The position numbers were made by a program, and so were the translations under genes. 40,121 nucleotides of DNA, taken from positions 1-40,121 of the forward strand of contig DAITQM010000027.1 of assembly GCA_036832975.1 (NCBI GenBank), written 5' to 3'. The notes beneath the pieces were generated by a model. The model had not been told where the DNA came from, did not search any database, and saw only the letters and a list, made by a program, of their open reading frames with translations. Below, in pieces: positions 6,468 through 17,252 of this stretch. Within the stretch, counting starts at the first letter, position 1, and each line of letters starts with the position of its first letter. Source of the stretch: DAITQM01 sp036832975. Lineage in GTDB: Bacteria; Pseudomonadota; Gammaproteobacteria; Xanthomonadales; Wenzhouxiangellaceae.

Positions 6468-6794
6468 ATGAAGACAAGAACGGTCCCGTTAATCATCAGC
6501 CTCACCGTGGGTATAGCGGCGCTCGGCGCGTGCAAACAGGATCAAAACGGCCTGTCTTTCGACGACTTCGATGCTGACAAGGACGGCGCCATCACCTCCG
6601 CCGAAGCAAGCAAAGATAAAACCCTGGTGCAGAATCTCATTCGCGCTGACCTCAATCGCGACGGGGTTTTGAACCGTGAGGAATTTGACGCGGCCATGTC
6701 TGGTTCAACCGCGGAGCAGGAATCGCAAACGCGGCCTGCTTCGCAGGACATCGCGAAATCGACCGGCAAGCCGCCAGTAGATGACAAGCAGTAA
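6468..6794 (+). CDS. EF-hand lipoprotein
   Basis: 108 residues from the ATG at 6468, with TGGAGG 8 bp upstream; the longer frame from 6333 runs through the hairpin and is unlikely to be used. The N-terminus is a lipoprotein signal ending LGAC, with lipidation at Cys22. Two EF-hand loops follow: DADKDGAITSAE (35-46) and DLNRDGVLNREE (61-72), with the same spacing as in the 6089 protein, so the two are paralogues. The tail (73-108) is polar and probably disordered. It is likely anchored in the outer or inner membrane and binds calcium. It may be co-transcribed with the upstream gene through the hairpin at 6410, and a strong terminator follows at 6816. Confidence 0.85.
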   Translation: MKTRTVPLIISLTVGIAALGACKQDQNGLSFDDFDADKDGAITSAEASKDKTLVQNLIRADLNRDGVLNREEFDAAMSGSTAEQESQTRPASQDIAKSTGKPPVDDKQ

Positions 6795-6804
6795 CCCTTC
6801 TACC

Positions 6805-6845
6805 GGCCTTCGGCCACCCTCTCCCCCTTTGGGGAGAGGGTCTTA
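6805..6845 (+). terminator. Terminator or REP-like hairpin after the EF-hand genes
   Basis: The 11-bp stem ACCCTCTCCCC (6816-6826) / GGGGAGAGGGT (6831-6841) is followed by CTTATT. A small GGCC-TTC-GGCC hairpin lies just upstream (6805-6815). It probably ends the EF-hand transcript. Confidence 0.7.
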
Positions 6846-6860
6846 TTGAGATCTGCATAA

Positions 6861-6961
6861 ACCCAATAGTTGCATAAATTTTGCTCGGTTCGTCAGGGAA
6901 TCGGACAAGCTGCACTCGCCAGCTTGGGCGAGCATTCCGGGAATCTATGCAACAATTGGGT
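6861..6961. mobile_element. 101-bp MITE-like element, short copy
   Basis: The ends are ACCCAATAGTTGCATA (6861-6876) and the inverse of ACCCAATTGTTGCATA (6946-6961), 15 of 16 paired. It is flanked by AA on both sides, a possible 2-bp target duplication. Both outer parts match the reverse complement of the 244-bp element at 21006-21249; the middle of that element is missing here. No coding capacity. Confidence 0.8.
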
Positions 6962-7001
6962 AAATGAGCGTTTGTCGCGCCCCTTCATCGCCATGATCCG
7001 G

Positions 7002-8267
7002 CTACCGTTTCTCGCTACGTCGGCACTGTGTGGTGACGACCTGCTCGATGCGTTGCAGCGCCGGATAGGCACCATAGTGTGCCTCGAAGGTTTCCCGTGC
7101 CGGCCCGAGACTTTCCAGCAAAGCGGCCGCGGTTTCACGCACCAGATTGCCGAGAAATTGCGGTCGCACGTCGCACGCCTTGGCAAGTGCCTCCCAGTGG
7201 GCTGAAGTGATTACACTGGGATTGCGCTCTCCGCCGACATCGAAGGCGAGATGGTAGTCGATGCGTTCGATGGCGCGCGTACACACCAGGTCATAGAACG
7301 GTGCCAGACGGGTTGCATCATTAGGCAAATGCAACAGGGAGAGGTTCTTGGCGTGACCGTCTGAGTTGCCCGCGAGCACATTGAAAATCTGCCAGCGCAA
7401 CAGGTGTTGCACATCGATGGCCGGCTCGCTGGAGGCCTCCTGCACCAGGCGGTAACACTGCGCGAAGGACGGTCCACCGTGTTCTTGGTATTTTTTCTCG
7501 TGCCCATAACCAAGGGCTTGGCAGAAATCCTCCTGGTGCAGCCGCCGCACCATGCCGCTTTCATCCCAAAGCCGATCATAGCGCGCAATCTGTGCGTACC
7601 GGGTTTTTCCAATGGACCGTAAAGTGATATCTACCACCGGCAAGTCGATGGCCGCTGCCAGTTGTGTGGTGAAGGTCTCGTAGGCGGGCAGATGACGGTA
7701 GTCGGCCAGTTCGAACTTCATGATGTGGCTGGAAGGCGCTTCGCCCTGCGGCAGAAAATACTGATCGTCGCGCACCAGTACCGGGCACTTGTCCTGGGCG
7801 CCGGCGAGCGACAATCGCGGGCGCTCGTCCACTGGCCAGACGGCGTAGATCTGTCCCCGGCGCGCCGCCAAGTCGGCCAAGTCCTTCACCGTCAGTGGAC
7901 GGTACTGCCGCTGGCCCGATGGTTGCCGGTCCACGGGCAGAATCGACAGCGCGCCGGCACACTCACCGCCGATGGCGCGTAGCAGGTCGAAATCCGTATT
8001 CGGCAGTTTGAGGTCGCGGACGATGTGTTCGCGCGCCGCCCCCTCGGGCAACAGATTGGCGAACCAGCGCTGGGCGGTGCCTTCCTCCGGGGCGGACCCC
8101 GCGCTGCGCTCTCCCTGGACCGCCAGCGGCAGCGAGCGGGACACGGCGAAGCCGCCGGTGATCCACTCTGGAGAGTAGCGAAATCCGATGGCCCCGGTCG
8201 TATTGCGCCAGAGCTGACCGACCAGGCGCAGCTCGTGCCAGACGTTGAGGGTGTCGGGGGCGCTCAT
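7002..8267 (-). CDS. hipA: HipA-family serine/threonine kinase toxin
   Basis: 421 residues. The order of features matches HipA: an N-terminal barrel-like domain (about 1-105, ending in the HipA-N motif LLPEGAAREHI), then a kinase-like core with the ATP-loop region RLSLAGAQDKCPVL, the catalytic segment NSDGHAKNLSLL and the metal-binding segment FYDLVCT. HipA toxins phosphorylate glutamyl-tRNA synthetase or related tRNA synthetases and cause dormancy. The start ATG (8265-8267) overlaps the hipB stop by 4 bp, giving coupled translation. The gene appears intact. Expression should be repressed by HipB bound at the repeats at 8572-8669. Confidence 0.88.
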   Translation of the reverse strand: MSAPDTLNVWHELRLVGQLWRNTTGAIGFRYSPEWITGGFAVSRSLPLAVQGERSAGSAPEEGTAQRWFANLLPEGAAREHIVRDLKLPNTDFDLLRAIGGECAGALSILPVDRQPSGQRQYRPLTVKDLADLAARRGQIYAVWPVDERPRLSLAGAQDKCPVLVRDDQYFLPQGEAPSSHIMKFELADYRHLPAYETFTTQLAAAIDLPVVDITLRSIGKTRYAQIARYDRLWDESGMVRRLHQEDFCQALGYGHEKKYQEHGGPSFAQCYRLVQEASSEPAIDVQHLLRWQIFNVLAGNSDGHAKNLSLLHLPNDATRLAPFYDLVCTRAIERIDYHLAFDVGGERNPSVITSAHWEALAKACDVRPQFLGNLVRETAAALLESLGPARETFEAHYGAYPALQRIEQVVTTQCRRSEKR

Positions 8268-8551
8268 GGGGTCTTCTCCTCATGGGTCTTGCCGGTACGA
8301 TGAGCCGGCGTCGCCCGCCCGCGGGGTTCGATGATGACCTCCAGGCCTAAGGTGCGCAGCGCCTTCAGGACCTTGCCGATCTCGGCTGTCTCCTTGCCCC
8401 GTTCAAACTCCGACAGGAAGCGCGTGCTCAGGTTACCGAGCCCGGAGACCGTCTCCAGCGTCAGGCGCCGGTGCTTGCGATGGGCGCGCGCCAAGCGGCC
8501 GAGTTCCTCGGCGGTCTGGACCGCGCCGTAAATGTTGGCTTCCTCTGTCAT
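8264..8551 (-). CDS. hipB: HipB-type helix-turn-helix antitoxin
   Basis: 95 residues with a Cro/C1-type helix-turn-helix at about 15-70 (GRLARAHRKHRRLTLETVSGLGNLSTRFLSEFERG in two halves; key residues are the TLETVSGL and STRFLSEFERG helices). The C-terminal tail is basic and probably flexible. It neutralises HipA and represses the operon. It is translated just before hipA with a 4-bp overlap. Three CGTACG-centred repeats upstream are the likely operators. Confidence 0.86.
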   Translation of the reverse strand: MTEEANIYGAVQTAEELGRLARAHRKHRRLTLETVSGLGNLSTRFLSEFERGKETAEIGKVLKALRTLGLEVIIEPRGRATPAHRTGKTHEEKTP

Positions 8552-8571
8552 GGCCGGACCTCGAAAAAAGA

Positions 8572-8583
8572 TACCGTACGGTA
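8572..8583. promoter_or_regulatory. hipBA operator-like repeat 1
   Basis: TACCGTACGGTA is a perfect 12-bp palindrome 20 bp upstream of the hipB ATG. Its CGTACG core is shared with the repeats at 8622 and 8658. Confidence 0.65.
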
Positions 8584-8621
8584 AAAGATAACCGCTCGAT
8601 CAGCCGATGGCAAGGAAAAGT

Positions 8622-8635
8622 TACCGTACGTGATA
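8622..8635. promoter_or_regulatory. hipBA operator-like repeat 2
   Basis: TACCGTACGTGATA shares the CCGTACG core with repeat 1; centre-to-centre distance is 50 bp. Confidence 0.6.
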
Positions 8636-8657
8636 CAAGCTGCCTATATCGTAAAAA

Positions 8658-8669
8658 TATCACGTACGG
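8658..8669. promoter_or_regulatory. hipBA operator-like repeat 3
   Basis: TATCACGTACGG is the inverse of the right-hand part of repeat 2 (CCGTACGTGATA), 38 bp further upstream. Repeats 2 and 3 therefore face each other. Confidence 0.6.
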
Positions 8670-8774
8670 GACAAAACAAGGTGAGTATCACCGGCTGCCC
8701 GTCACGGGTGGTTACAGCATCGGCATTGACCGCAGCCTATACTTTCGCGGACGGTGAATCGTTGTTCGTCGGGT

Positions 8775-9698
8775 TCAAACGGGTGGCGGCTGGGGTGTGC
8801 GGATGTGCAGGTCGCGTTGCGGGAAGGGGATTTCGATGTGGTATTTGGCCAGGGCGGTTTCGAGTTCCCACAGGTAGCTGGCTTTGACGCGTGCCGGGCG
8901 GTGGACGCCGTCGGGGGTGAGCCAGACGAGCAGTTCGAAATCGAGGCTGCTGTCGCCGAAGTTGACGAGCCAGACTTCGGGTTCGCGGCCGGGGATGCCG
9001 CGCAGCGTGAAGCGGACTTGTTCGGCGGCTTCGAGGGCCGCTTTTTTGACGGTCTCCTTGTCGCTGCCGTAGGCCACGCCGAACGGGACGTGCAGGCGGG
9101 TCAGGGTTTCGTGCATGGTCCAATTGATCAGGCGATTGCTGATCAATTGGCTGTTGGGGACCAGCACGTCGATGTTGTCGTTGGTCCTGATGTGCGTGAA
9201 ACGGGTATTGATGGCCTGCACTGCGCCGCGCAGGCCGGTTTCCAGTTCGAGGTAATCGCCGACTTTGATACTGCGGTCGAAGAGCAGGATCAGGCCGGAG
9301 ACGAAATTGCCGACAACGTTCTGCAGGCCGAAGCCGATACCGACGCCGAGGCCGCCGGCGATCAGCGCCAGTTTGCTGAAATCGAGTCCCATGGCGCTGA
9401 AGCCGACGAGCAGTGCGATGCTCAAGATCGTGTAATGGGCAATGCGGCTGACGGTGTATAGCGCGGCAAGTTCGCCGGGATATTGCTGGCGTTTCTCGAT
9501 CAGGCGGGCGATGAGGCGGCGGATCAGCCGCGAGGCGTACCAGCCGGCGGCGACGATGAGGACCAGCCAGAGAAGACCGCCCGGGGTGATCGGGGTACCG
9601 CCGAAACTGAATAGCCGCCAATCGAGCACGGCGCGCACGACGGCGCCGGCCCCGTTGAGCCAATCGCCGACCGCCGCGTTGAGGCCCTCGCCGTTCAT
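8775..9698 (-). CDS. MscS-family mechanosensitive ion channel
   Basis: 307 residues. Hydrophobic segments lie at about 38-58 (GGLLWLVLIVAAGWYASRLI), 85-105 and 110-140. The last is the pore helix, with alternating Gly and Ala (LALIAGGLGVGIGFGLQNVV). The soluble MscS beta domain follows, with FDRSIKVGDYLEL, INTRFTHIRTNDNIDVLVPNS and an alpha/beta C-terminal part. It opens under membrane tension to release solutes during osmotic downshock. It lies 27 bp after acnA on the same strand and may be its last co-transcribed gene; the link to acnA is not functional as far as I can see. Length is close to E. coli MscS (286). Confidence 0.9.
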   Translation of the reverse strand: MNGEGLNAAVGDWLNGAGAVVRAVLDWRLFSFGGTPITPGGLLWLVLIVAAGWYASRLIRRLIARLIEKRQQYPGELAALYTVSRIAHYTILSIALLVGFSAMGLDFSKLALIAGGLGVGIGFGLQNVVGNFVSGLILLFDRSIKVGDYLELETGLRGAVQAINTRFTHIRTNDNIDVLVPNSQLISNRLINWTMHETLTRLHVPFGVAYGSDKETVKKAALEAAEQVRFTLRGIPGREPEVWLVNFGDSSLDFELLVWLTPDGVHRPARVKASYLWELETALAKYHIEIPFPQRDLHIRTPQPPPV

Positions 9699-9725
9699 CA
9701 GCCGGTATGAGCTAACTGCTCGGCA

Positions 9726-12473
<2,748 letters not shown>

Positions 12474-12577
12474 GGAAAGACTCCGGATGCAGGGTCGAGG
12501 CAGACCGTGTGATCGGCGGGATACGGGAGATGATTATTCTACGACGGTAAGACCCGCTGCCGTTGGGTTCGCATGCA

Positions 12578-13615
12578 TCATGCGCCGCCGGCGGGAGGGC
12601 CGGGAGCGGGAAAGGCGATCACTTCGGCCAGGGACTTCGCGCCGGTCAGGGCGGCGAGCAAGCGGTCGAAGCCGAGCGCCGCGCCGGCGCATTCCGGCAG
12701 ACCGTGGTCGAGTGCGGCGAGGAGGGCCTGGTCGCCGGCGACCTCTGGCAGTCCGAGTCGGCGGCGGCGCGCCGTGTCGGCGGCGAAGCGGTGGCGTTGT
12801 TCGATAGCCGAAGTCAGTTCGCGGTAGCCGTTGACGATTTCCAGCCGGCCGAGGTAGATCTCGAAGCGCTCGGCGAGCGGTCCGTGTTCGCCGGCGACCA
12901 GCCGCGCCAGCGCCGCGTGCTCGGGCGGAAAATCGTGCACGATGGTGATCGCCTCTTCGGCCAGCGCGTCGCGCGCGATGACGCCGTAGAGATAATCGAG
13001 GGCGCCAGTGCGATCCACTTCACCGGCCATCAGGCCGCGATCTTGTGCAGCGCTGATCAGTTCGTGGTCGTTCGCGGTCAGTACATCGAGGCCGAGCGCG
13101 GTGCCGAGCAGGTCGCGAAAGGCGATCCAGTGGACGGCGCAGGAGATCCAGCCTGCGGCCGGGCGGTGGACCGCGGCTTGCGGGCCGCCTTGAGCCACGG
13201 CTTCGGCCACGCGGCGGATCAGTTCGACCGCTTCAGCGGCCAGTTGCCGCCAGGAAAACCCCAGGCGGTACCATTCGAGCAGCGTGAATTCTCCTTCGTG
13301 CCAGCGTCCCCGGTCGCCGGCCCGGAACACCGGGCCGAGTTCGAAAAGATCGCCGTGGCCGGCGGCGATGAGCCGTTTGTGGAAATACTCGGGTGAGGTG
13401 CGCAGGGTCCAGTGTCGCGGGCCGGTTGGCGTCGTTTCGGTCACGGCCATGCTGGCAATGTGCGGGTCGCTGACCGGCGCGGCGCACAACACCGGCGTCG
13501 AGACTTCGTGTACGCCGCGGGCAGCGAAAAAGGCGCGCACCGCGCCCCCCGCCGCGGCCCGTTCCGCCAGCCGGGCGGGGCTGGCGGTGGGCTGCCAGGA
13601 AGCCCGCTCGTTCAC
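12578..13615 (-). CDS. epmA: Elongation factor P (R)-beta-lysine ligase
   Basis: 345 residues, similar to a truncated class II lysyl-tRNA synthetase without the anticodon-binding domain. Motif 2 is seen in GPVFRAGDRGRWHEGEFTLLEW and motif 3 in GAALGFDRLLAALTG. It activates beta-lysine and attaches it to Lys34 of elongation factor P, which relieves ribosome stalling at prolines. The start is a GTG (13615) that overlaps the ppx stop by 4 bp (GTGA), implying coupled translation. EpmB and EF-P themselves are not in the window. It is slightly longer than E. coli EpmA (325). Confidence 0.92.
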   Translation of the reverse strand: MNERASWQPTASPARLAERAAAGGAVRAFFAARGVHEVSTPVLCAAPVSDPHIASMAVTETTPTGPRHWTLRTSPEYFHKRLIAAGHGDLFELGPVFRAGDRGRWHEGEFTLLEWYRLGFSWRQLAAEAVELIRRVAEAVAQGGPQAAVHRPAAGWISCAVHWIAFRDLLGTALGLDVLTANDHELISAAQDRGLMAGEVDRTGALDYLYGVIARDALAEEAITIVHDFPPEHAALARLVAGEHGPLAERFEIYLGRLEIVNGYRELTSAIEQRHRFAADTARRRRLGLPEVAGDQALLAALDHGLPECAGAALGFDRLLAALTGAKSLAEVIAFPAPGPPAGGA

Positions 13616-15153
13616 GGCACCGCCCGCCGTGCAGCAAGCGATTCGTGTGACGCCGGGTCTTGCGGCTCGCTGACTGCGAGAGACAAGCCGAGCGTGGCCA
13701 GTTGCCGCCGCTCGTTATCGAGATCGTGCCGGGTCAGTGGGTGCGTCTCGAGCCAGCCCGGCGGCAGGATCAACTCGACGCCGTTTTCGCTGGCAAACAA
13801 GGTCGCTGCGGGCCCGGCTTCCTGGCGCGCCCGGTGCAGGATCACCGCCAGGCGCAGACACACAAGGGCCAGCACCGCGCTGCGGTGTAGACGTTCGGGT
13901 AGCGCGTTCGCCCAATCGGCCGGGAGCGCGCGGCGGTGATAAGCGGCGAGCGTGGCCATGAAGTTTTGGTCGAGCCGGCTGAATCCGGGTAGGTCGCTTT
14001 CGCGCAACAGGTAACCGCTGTGCGCCTGGTAACGGCTGTGACCGATCGCCAGGCCCGCCTCGTGCACCTCGGCGGCCCAGGCAAGCCAGTCCCGAACTTG
14101 GGGTTCCGGTTGCCAGGTGCCGGCCATGCCGTCGAACAGGGCCAGTGCCGTGGTTTTGACCCGTTGCGCCTGTCCCCGGTCGATCGCGTAGCGGGCGGCG
14201 AGGCTGGTGATGGTTTTATGGCGCGGATCGCGATGGCGGCGGCGGCCGATCAAATCGTCGAGCAGCCCTTCGCGCAGCGTTGCGGTCGAGACGCTGACGT
14301 GTTCGATGCCGAGCGCTTCGCACAGCGTCTCGAGGATCAACAGGCCGGCGGGGAAGATCGGCCGGCGGCGCTCCGACAGCCCGGGGAGTTTGAGGTTCGA
14401 TACGTCGCCGGCGGACAGGACCGCCCGGCGCAACTGTTTGAGTGCCGGCGTCTCAAGCAGCCCAGCATCACCGGCCCCGCCGGCGGCGAGCACGGCCTGG
14501 ATCGAGCGCATCGCGCCTGAGGCGCCGTAAACGGTGTGCCAGCCGCGCTCGCGAAAACGCCCGGCGTATTCCTGGAAGTCGGCGAGCAGTTCGTCTCGTG
14601 CCTTAAGCCAGCGTTTACGGTTCAGCACGCCGTCGCGGAAGTGGTGCTGGGTGACCGTGACGGTACCGTACTGGATGCTTTCGAATAACTCCGGCCGGCG
14701 GTCCGTGCCGATAATCAGCTCGCTGCTGCCGCCGCCGATGTCGATCACCAGGCGGCGCCCGCTGCCGGCGGGTAGCGCGGCGCTGACACCGGCATAAACC
14801 AGGCGTGCTTCCTCGCGCCCCGAAATGATTTCGATCGGCCGGCCGAGGGCGGCTTCGGCGCGCCGCAAAAAATCGCCGGGCTGGGCCAGCCGGCGCAAAG
14901 CATGGGTGCCGACCGCCCGGACGTTACCGCGCCGGACCGGGGCGAGGCGCTGGGCGAAACGGCCGAGACAGTCGAGGGCACGGGCCGCCGCCTCGGGGTC
15001 GAGACGCCCCGCCTCGTCCACTCCGGCGCCCAAGCGGATCGTTTCGCGGACCCGGTCGATGATCCGCGGTTCGCCGTCTTCGAGGCGGGCGATCAGCAGG
15101 TGAAAACTGTTGCTGCCGAGATCGACGGCGGCGAGCACCGGCCGTTCAGGCAT
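13612..15153 (-). CDS. ppx: Exopolyphosphatase (Ppx/GppA family)
   Basis: 513 residues from the ATG at 15153. A longer frame exists, but MPERPVLAAVDLGSNSFHL is the usual family start, and this ATG overlaps the ppk stop by 8 bp. The actin-like ATPase fold shows phosphate 1 (AAVDLGSNSFHLLIAR) and phosphate 2 (LVIDIGGGSSELIIG) motifs, an RAVGTHALR segment, and a C-terminal HD-like region (EVHEAGLAIGHSRYQAHSGYLL). It releases orthophosphate from polyphosphate or removes the terminal phosphate of pppGpp. It is the partner of the adjacent polyphosphate kinase, downstream of phoBR. Confidence 0.93.
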   Translation of the reverse strand: MPERPVLAAVDLGSNSFHLLIARLEDGEPRIIDRVRETIRLGAGVDEAGRLDPEAAARALDCLGRFAQRLAPVRRGNVRAVGTHALRRLAQPGDFLRRAEAALGRPIEIISGREEARLVYAGVSAALPAGSGRRLVIDIGGGSSELIIGTDRRPELFESIQYGTVTVTQHHFRDGVLNRKRWLKARDELLADFQEYAGRFRERGWHTVYGASGAMRSIQAVLAAGGAGDAGLLETPALKQLRRAVLSAGDVSNLKLPGLSERRRPIFPAGLLILETLCEALGIEHVSVSTATLREGLLDDLIGRRRHRDPRHKTITSLAARYAIDRGQAQRVKTTALALFDGMAGTWQPEPQVRDWLAWAAEVHEAGLAIGHSRYQAHSGYLLRESDLPGFSRLDQNFMATLAAYHRRALPADWANALPERLHRSAVLALVCLRLAVILHRARQEAGPAATLFASENGVELILPPGWLETHPLTRHDLDNERRQLATLGLSLAVSEPQDPASHESLAARRAVP

Positions 15154-17245
15154 CGCGGGCGGTCCGGCCGGCGGTGAGGCGGGTCTGGCTGGCGCTCGCC
15201 GGGTCGTCGTCGAGCCGGTGGTAATGGCCTTCGCCGTCGAGCCGCCAGGCCTGGGCGCGGTCGGCGAAGCCAAGGGTCAGCGATTCGCAACGGATCCGCG
15301 CGGCGAGTGCCGGATCGAGTATCGGGACACAGGTTTCGACGCGGTGAAACAAATTGCGCTCCATCCAATCGGCGCTGGCGATGAACAGTTCGCCCGCCCC
15401 ATCATTATGGAAGTAAAACACCCGGCTGTGTTCGAGGAAACGGCCGACGATGGAAACGACCTCGATGCCCTCGGACAACCCCGGCACTCCGGGCCGCAGG
15501 CAGCAGATGCCGCGGACCACGAGGCGGATTTTGACGCCCGCCTGCGCGGCGCGGTACAGCGCGACGATCAGTTCGCTTTCGGTCAGACCGTTCATCTTGG
15601 CCTCGATCGACGCTTCACGCCCGGCCGTGGCGTGGGCGATTTCGCGTTCGATACGGGCCAAAAGACCGGCGTGCAACGTAAACGGCGAGTGCAGCAGATA
15701 ACGTAGTTCGAGCGCCTTGCCAAGCCCGGAGAGCATCTGGAATTCGCGGTGTACGTCCTCGGCGATCCCGGGGTGGGCGGTGAGCAGCCCCCAGTCGGTG
15801 TAGGCGCGGGTGTTGCCTTGGTGGTAATTGCCAGTGCCGAGGTGGACGTAACGGCGCAGGCCGCGGCCTTCACGACGTACGATCAGGATCATCTTGGCAT
15901 GGGTTTTGTGGCCGACGATGCCGTACACCACCTGCACTCCGGCTTCCTGCAGGCGGTTGGCGAGTTGGATGTTGGCCTCCTCGTCGAAACGTGCGCGCAG
16001 TTCGACGACGGCGGTGACATCCTTGCCGTTGCGCGCCGCGTCGATCAAAAGATTGACGATTTCCGAATCGATACCGGTGCGATACAGCGTCTGTTTGATG
16101 GCCAGCACCCGCGGATCTGCCGCCGCCTGGCGCAGCAGTTCGACGACCGGCAGAAAGCTGTCGTAGGGATGGTGCAGCGCATGGTCGGCGCGGCGCAGCG
16201 CGGCGAATAGGTCGCGCCCCGGCCGGAGCGGGGTAACGAGGCGCGGCCGGAAAGGCGGATATTTCAGATCGGGCCGGTCCACCTGGTCGTGGATCGCAGC
16301 CAGCCGGTTGAGGTTGACCGGGCCGGCGCAGCGATACACATCGTCGCCGTCGAGCCCGAACTGGCTGCACAGCAGCCGTTCGACTTCGGCCGGGCAGTCG
16401 CTGCCGATCTCGAGCCGCACCGGGGCGGCGAAGCCGCGTTGTTTCAGTTCGCCCTGCAGGGCGCGCGCCAGGTCACCGGCTTCTTCTTCGTCGACGAACA
16501 ACTCGCTGTTGCGCGTGACGCGGAACTGGTAGCAACCTTCGACTTCGAGGCCGGGAAACAATTCATCAACGAAGGCATGCAGCAGGTCGGCGAGCAGCAC
16601 GAACTCGTATTCGGCGCGTGCATAGCGGGCCGGTAGGCGGATCAGGCGCGGCAGCGAGCGCGGAGCGCGGACCAGCGCCATCTCCAATGGCCGGCCGAAG
16701 GCGTCGCGGCCGGTCACATCGACGGCGAAATTCAGGCTCTTGTTCAAGATCCGCGGGAACGGATGCACCGGGTCGAGGCCGAGCGGGCTCAGAATCGGTG
16801 TCACCTGGCGGTGGAAATACTGTTGCAGCCAGCGGCGCTGGGCCGGCCGCCAGTGATCGTGGCCGCTCGACACGAGCACACCGGCGGCGGCCAGCGCTGG
16901 AACGAGTTCGCGGTTAAAAACGGCATACTGCCGATCGACCAGAGAGACAGCGTCGCGGCGAATCTCTTGCAACGTTTGCTCGATTGTGCGGCCGTCGGCG
17001 CCGGGCGCCGTGGCGCCGTGCAGCAAGCGCTGGCGGTTGGCCGCCACCCGGACTTCGAAAAACTCGTCCAGGTTGCTGCACGAGATGCACAAAAAACGGA
17101 GCCGCTCGAGTAGCGGCAAGCGGCGGTCGCAGGCTTGTTCGACCACCCGCTGGTGGAAAGCGAGCAGACTGAGTTCGCGGTTCAAAAACCAGGCGGGATC
17201 GGCTTGCCCGACCCCGCCCGCGTGGCGTCCACCCGGCGGTGCCAT
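15146..17245 (-). CDS. ppk: Polyphosphate kinase 1
   Basis: 699 residues, typical of PPK1. The N-terminal domain begins FLNRELSLLAFHQRVVEQA with LRFLCISCSNLDEFFEVRVA. The catalytic core has phospholipase-D-like halves, with the histidine-containing segment IVGHKTHAKMILIVRR holding the phospho-accepting His and YVHLGTGNYH following. The second half is at IASADWMERNLFHRVETCVPI. It transfers the gamma phosphate of ATP to a growing polyphosphate chain. It starts 7 bp after phoR and overlaps ppx by 8 bp. Placement directly after phoBR suggests control by phosphate starvation. Confidence 0.95.
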   Translation of the reverse strand: MAPPGGRHAGGVGQADPAWFLNRELSLLAFHQRVVEQACDRRLPLLERLRFLCISCSNLDEFFEVRVAANRQRLLHGATAPGADGRTIEQTLQEIRRDAVSLVDRQYAVFNRELVPALAAAGVLVSSGHDHWRPAQRRWLQQYFHRQVTPILSPLGLDPVHPFPRILNKSLNFAVDVTGRDAFGRPLEMALVRAPRSLPRLIRLPARYARAEYEFVLLADLLHAFVDELFPGLEVEGCYQFRVTRNSELFVDEEEAGDLARALQGELKQRGFAAPVRLEIGSDCPAEVERLLCSQFGLDGDDVYRCAGPVNLNRLAAIHDQVDRPDLKYPPFRPRLVTPLRPGRDLFAALRRADHALHHPYDSFLPVVELLRQAAADPRVLAIKQTLYRTGIDSEIVNLLIDAARNGKDVTAVVELRARFDEEANIQLANRLQEAGVQVVYGIVGHKTHAKMILIVRREGRGLRRYVHLGTGNYHQGNTRAYTDWGLLTAHPGIAEDVHREFQMLSGLGKALELRYLLHSPFTLHAGLLARIEREIAHATAGREASIEAKMNGLTESELIVALYRAAQAGVKIRLVVRGICCLRPGVPGLSEGIEVVSIVGRFLEHSRVFYFHNDGAGELFIASADWMERNLFHRVETCVPILDPALAARIRCESLTLGFADRAQAWRLDGEGHYHRLDDDPASASQTRLTAGRTARDA

Positions 17246-17252
17246 CCCGCGC

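Noticed and set aside
6861..6961. Transposase remnants in the MITE-like elements
   Set aside because: Neither copy has an open frame with transposase motifs; both are non-autonomous.
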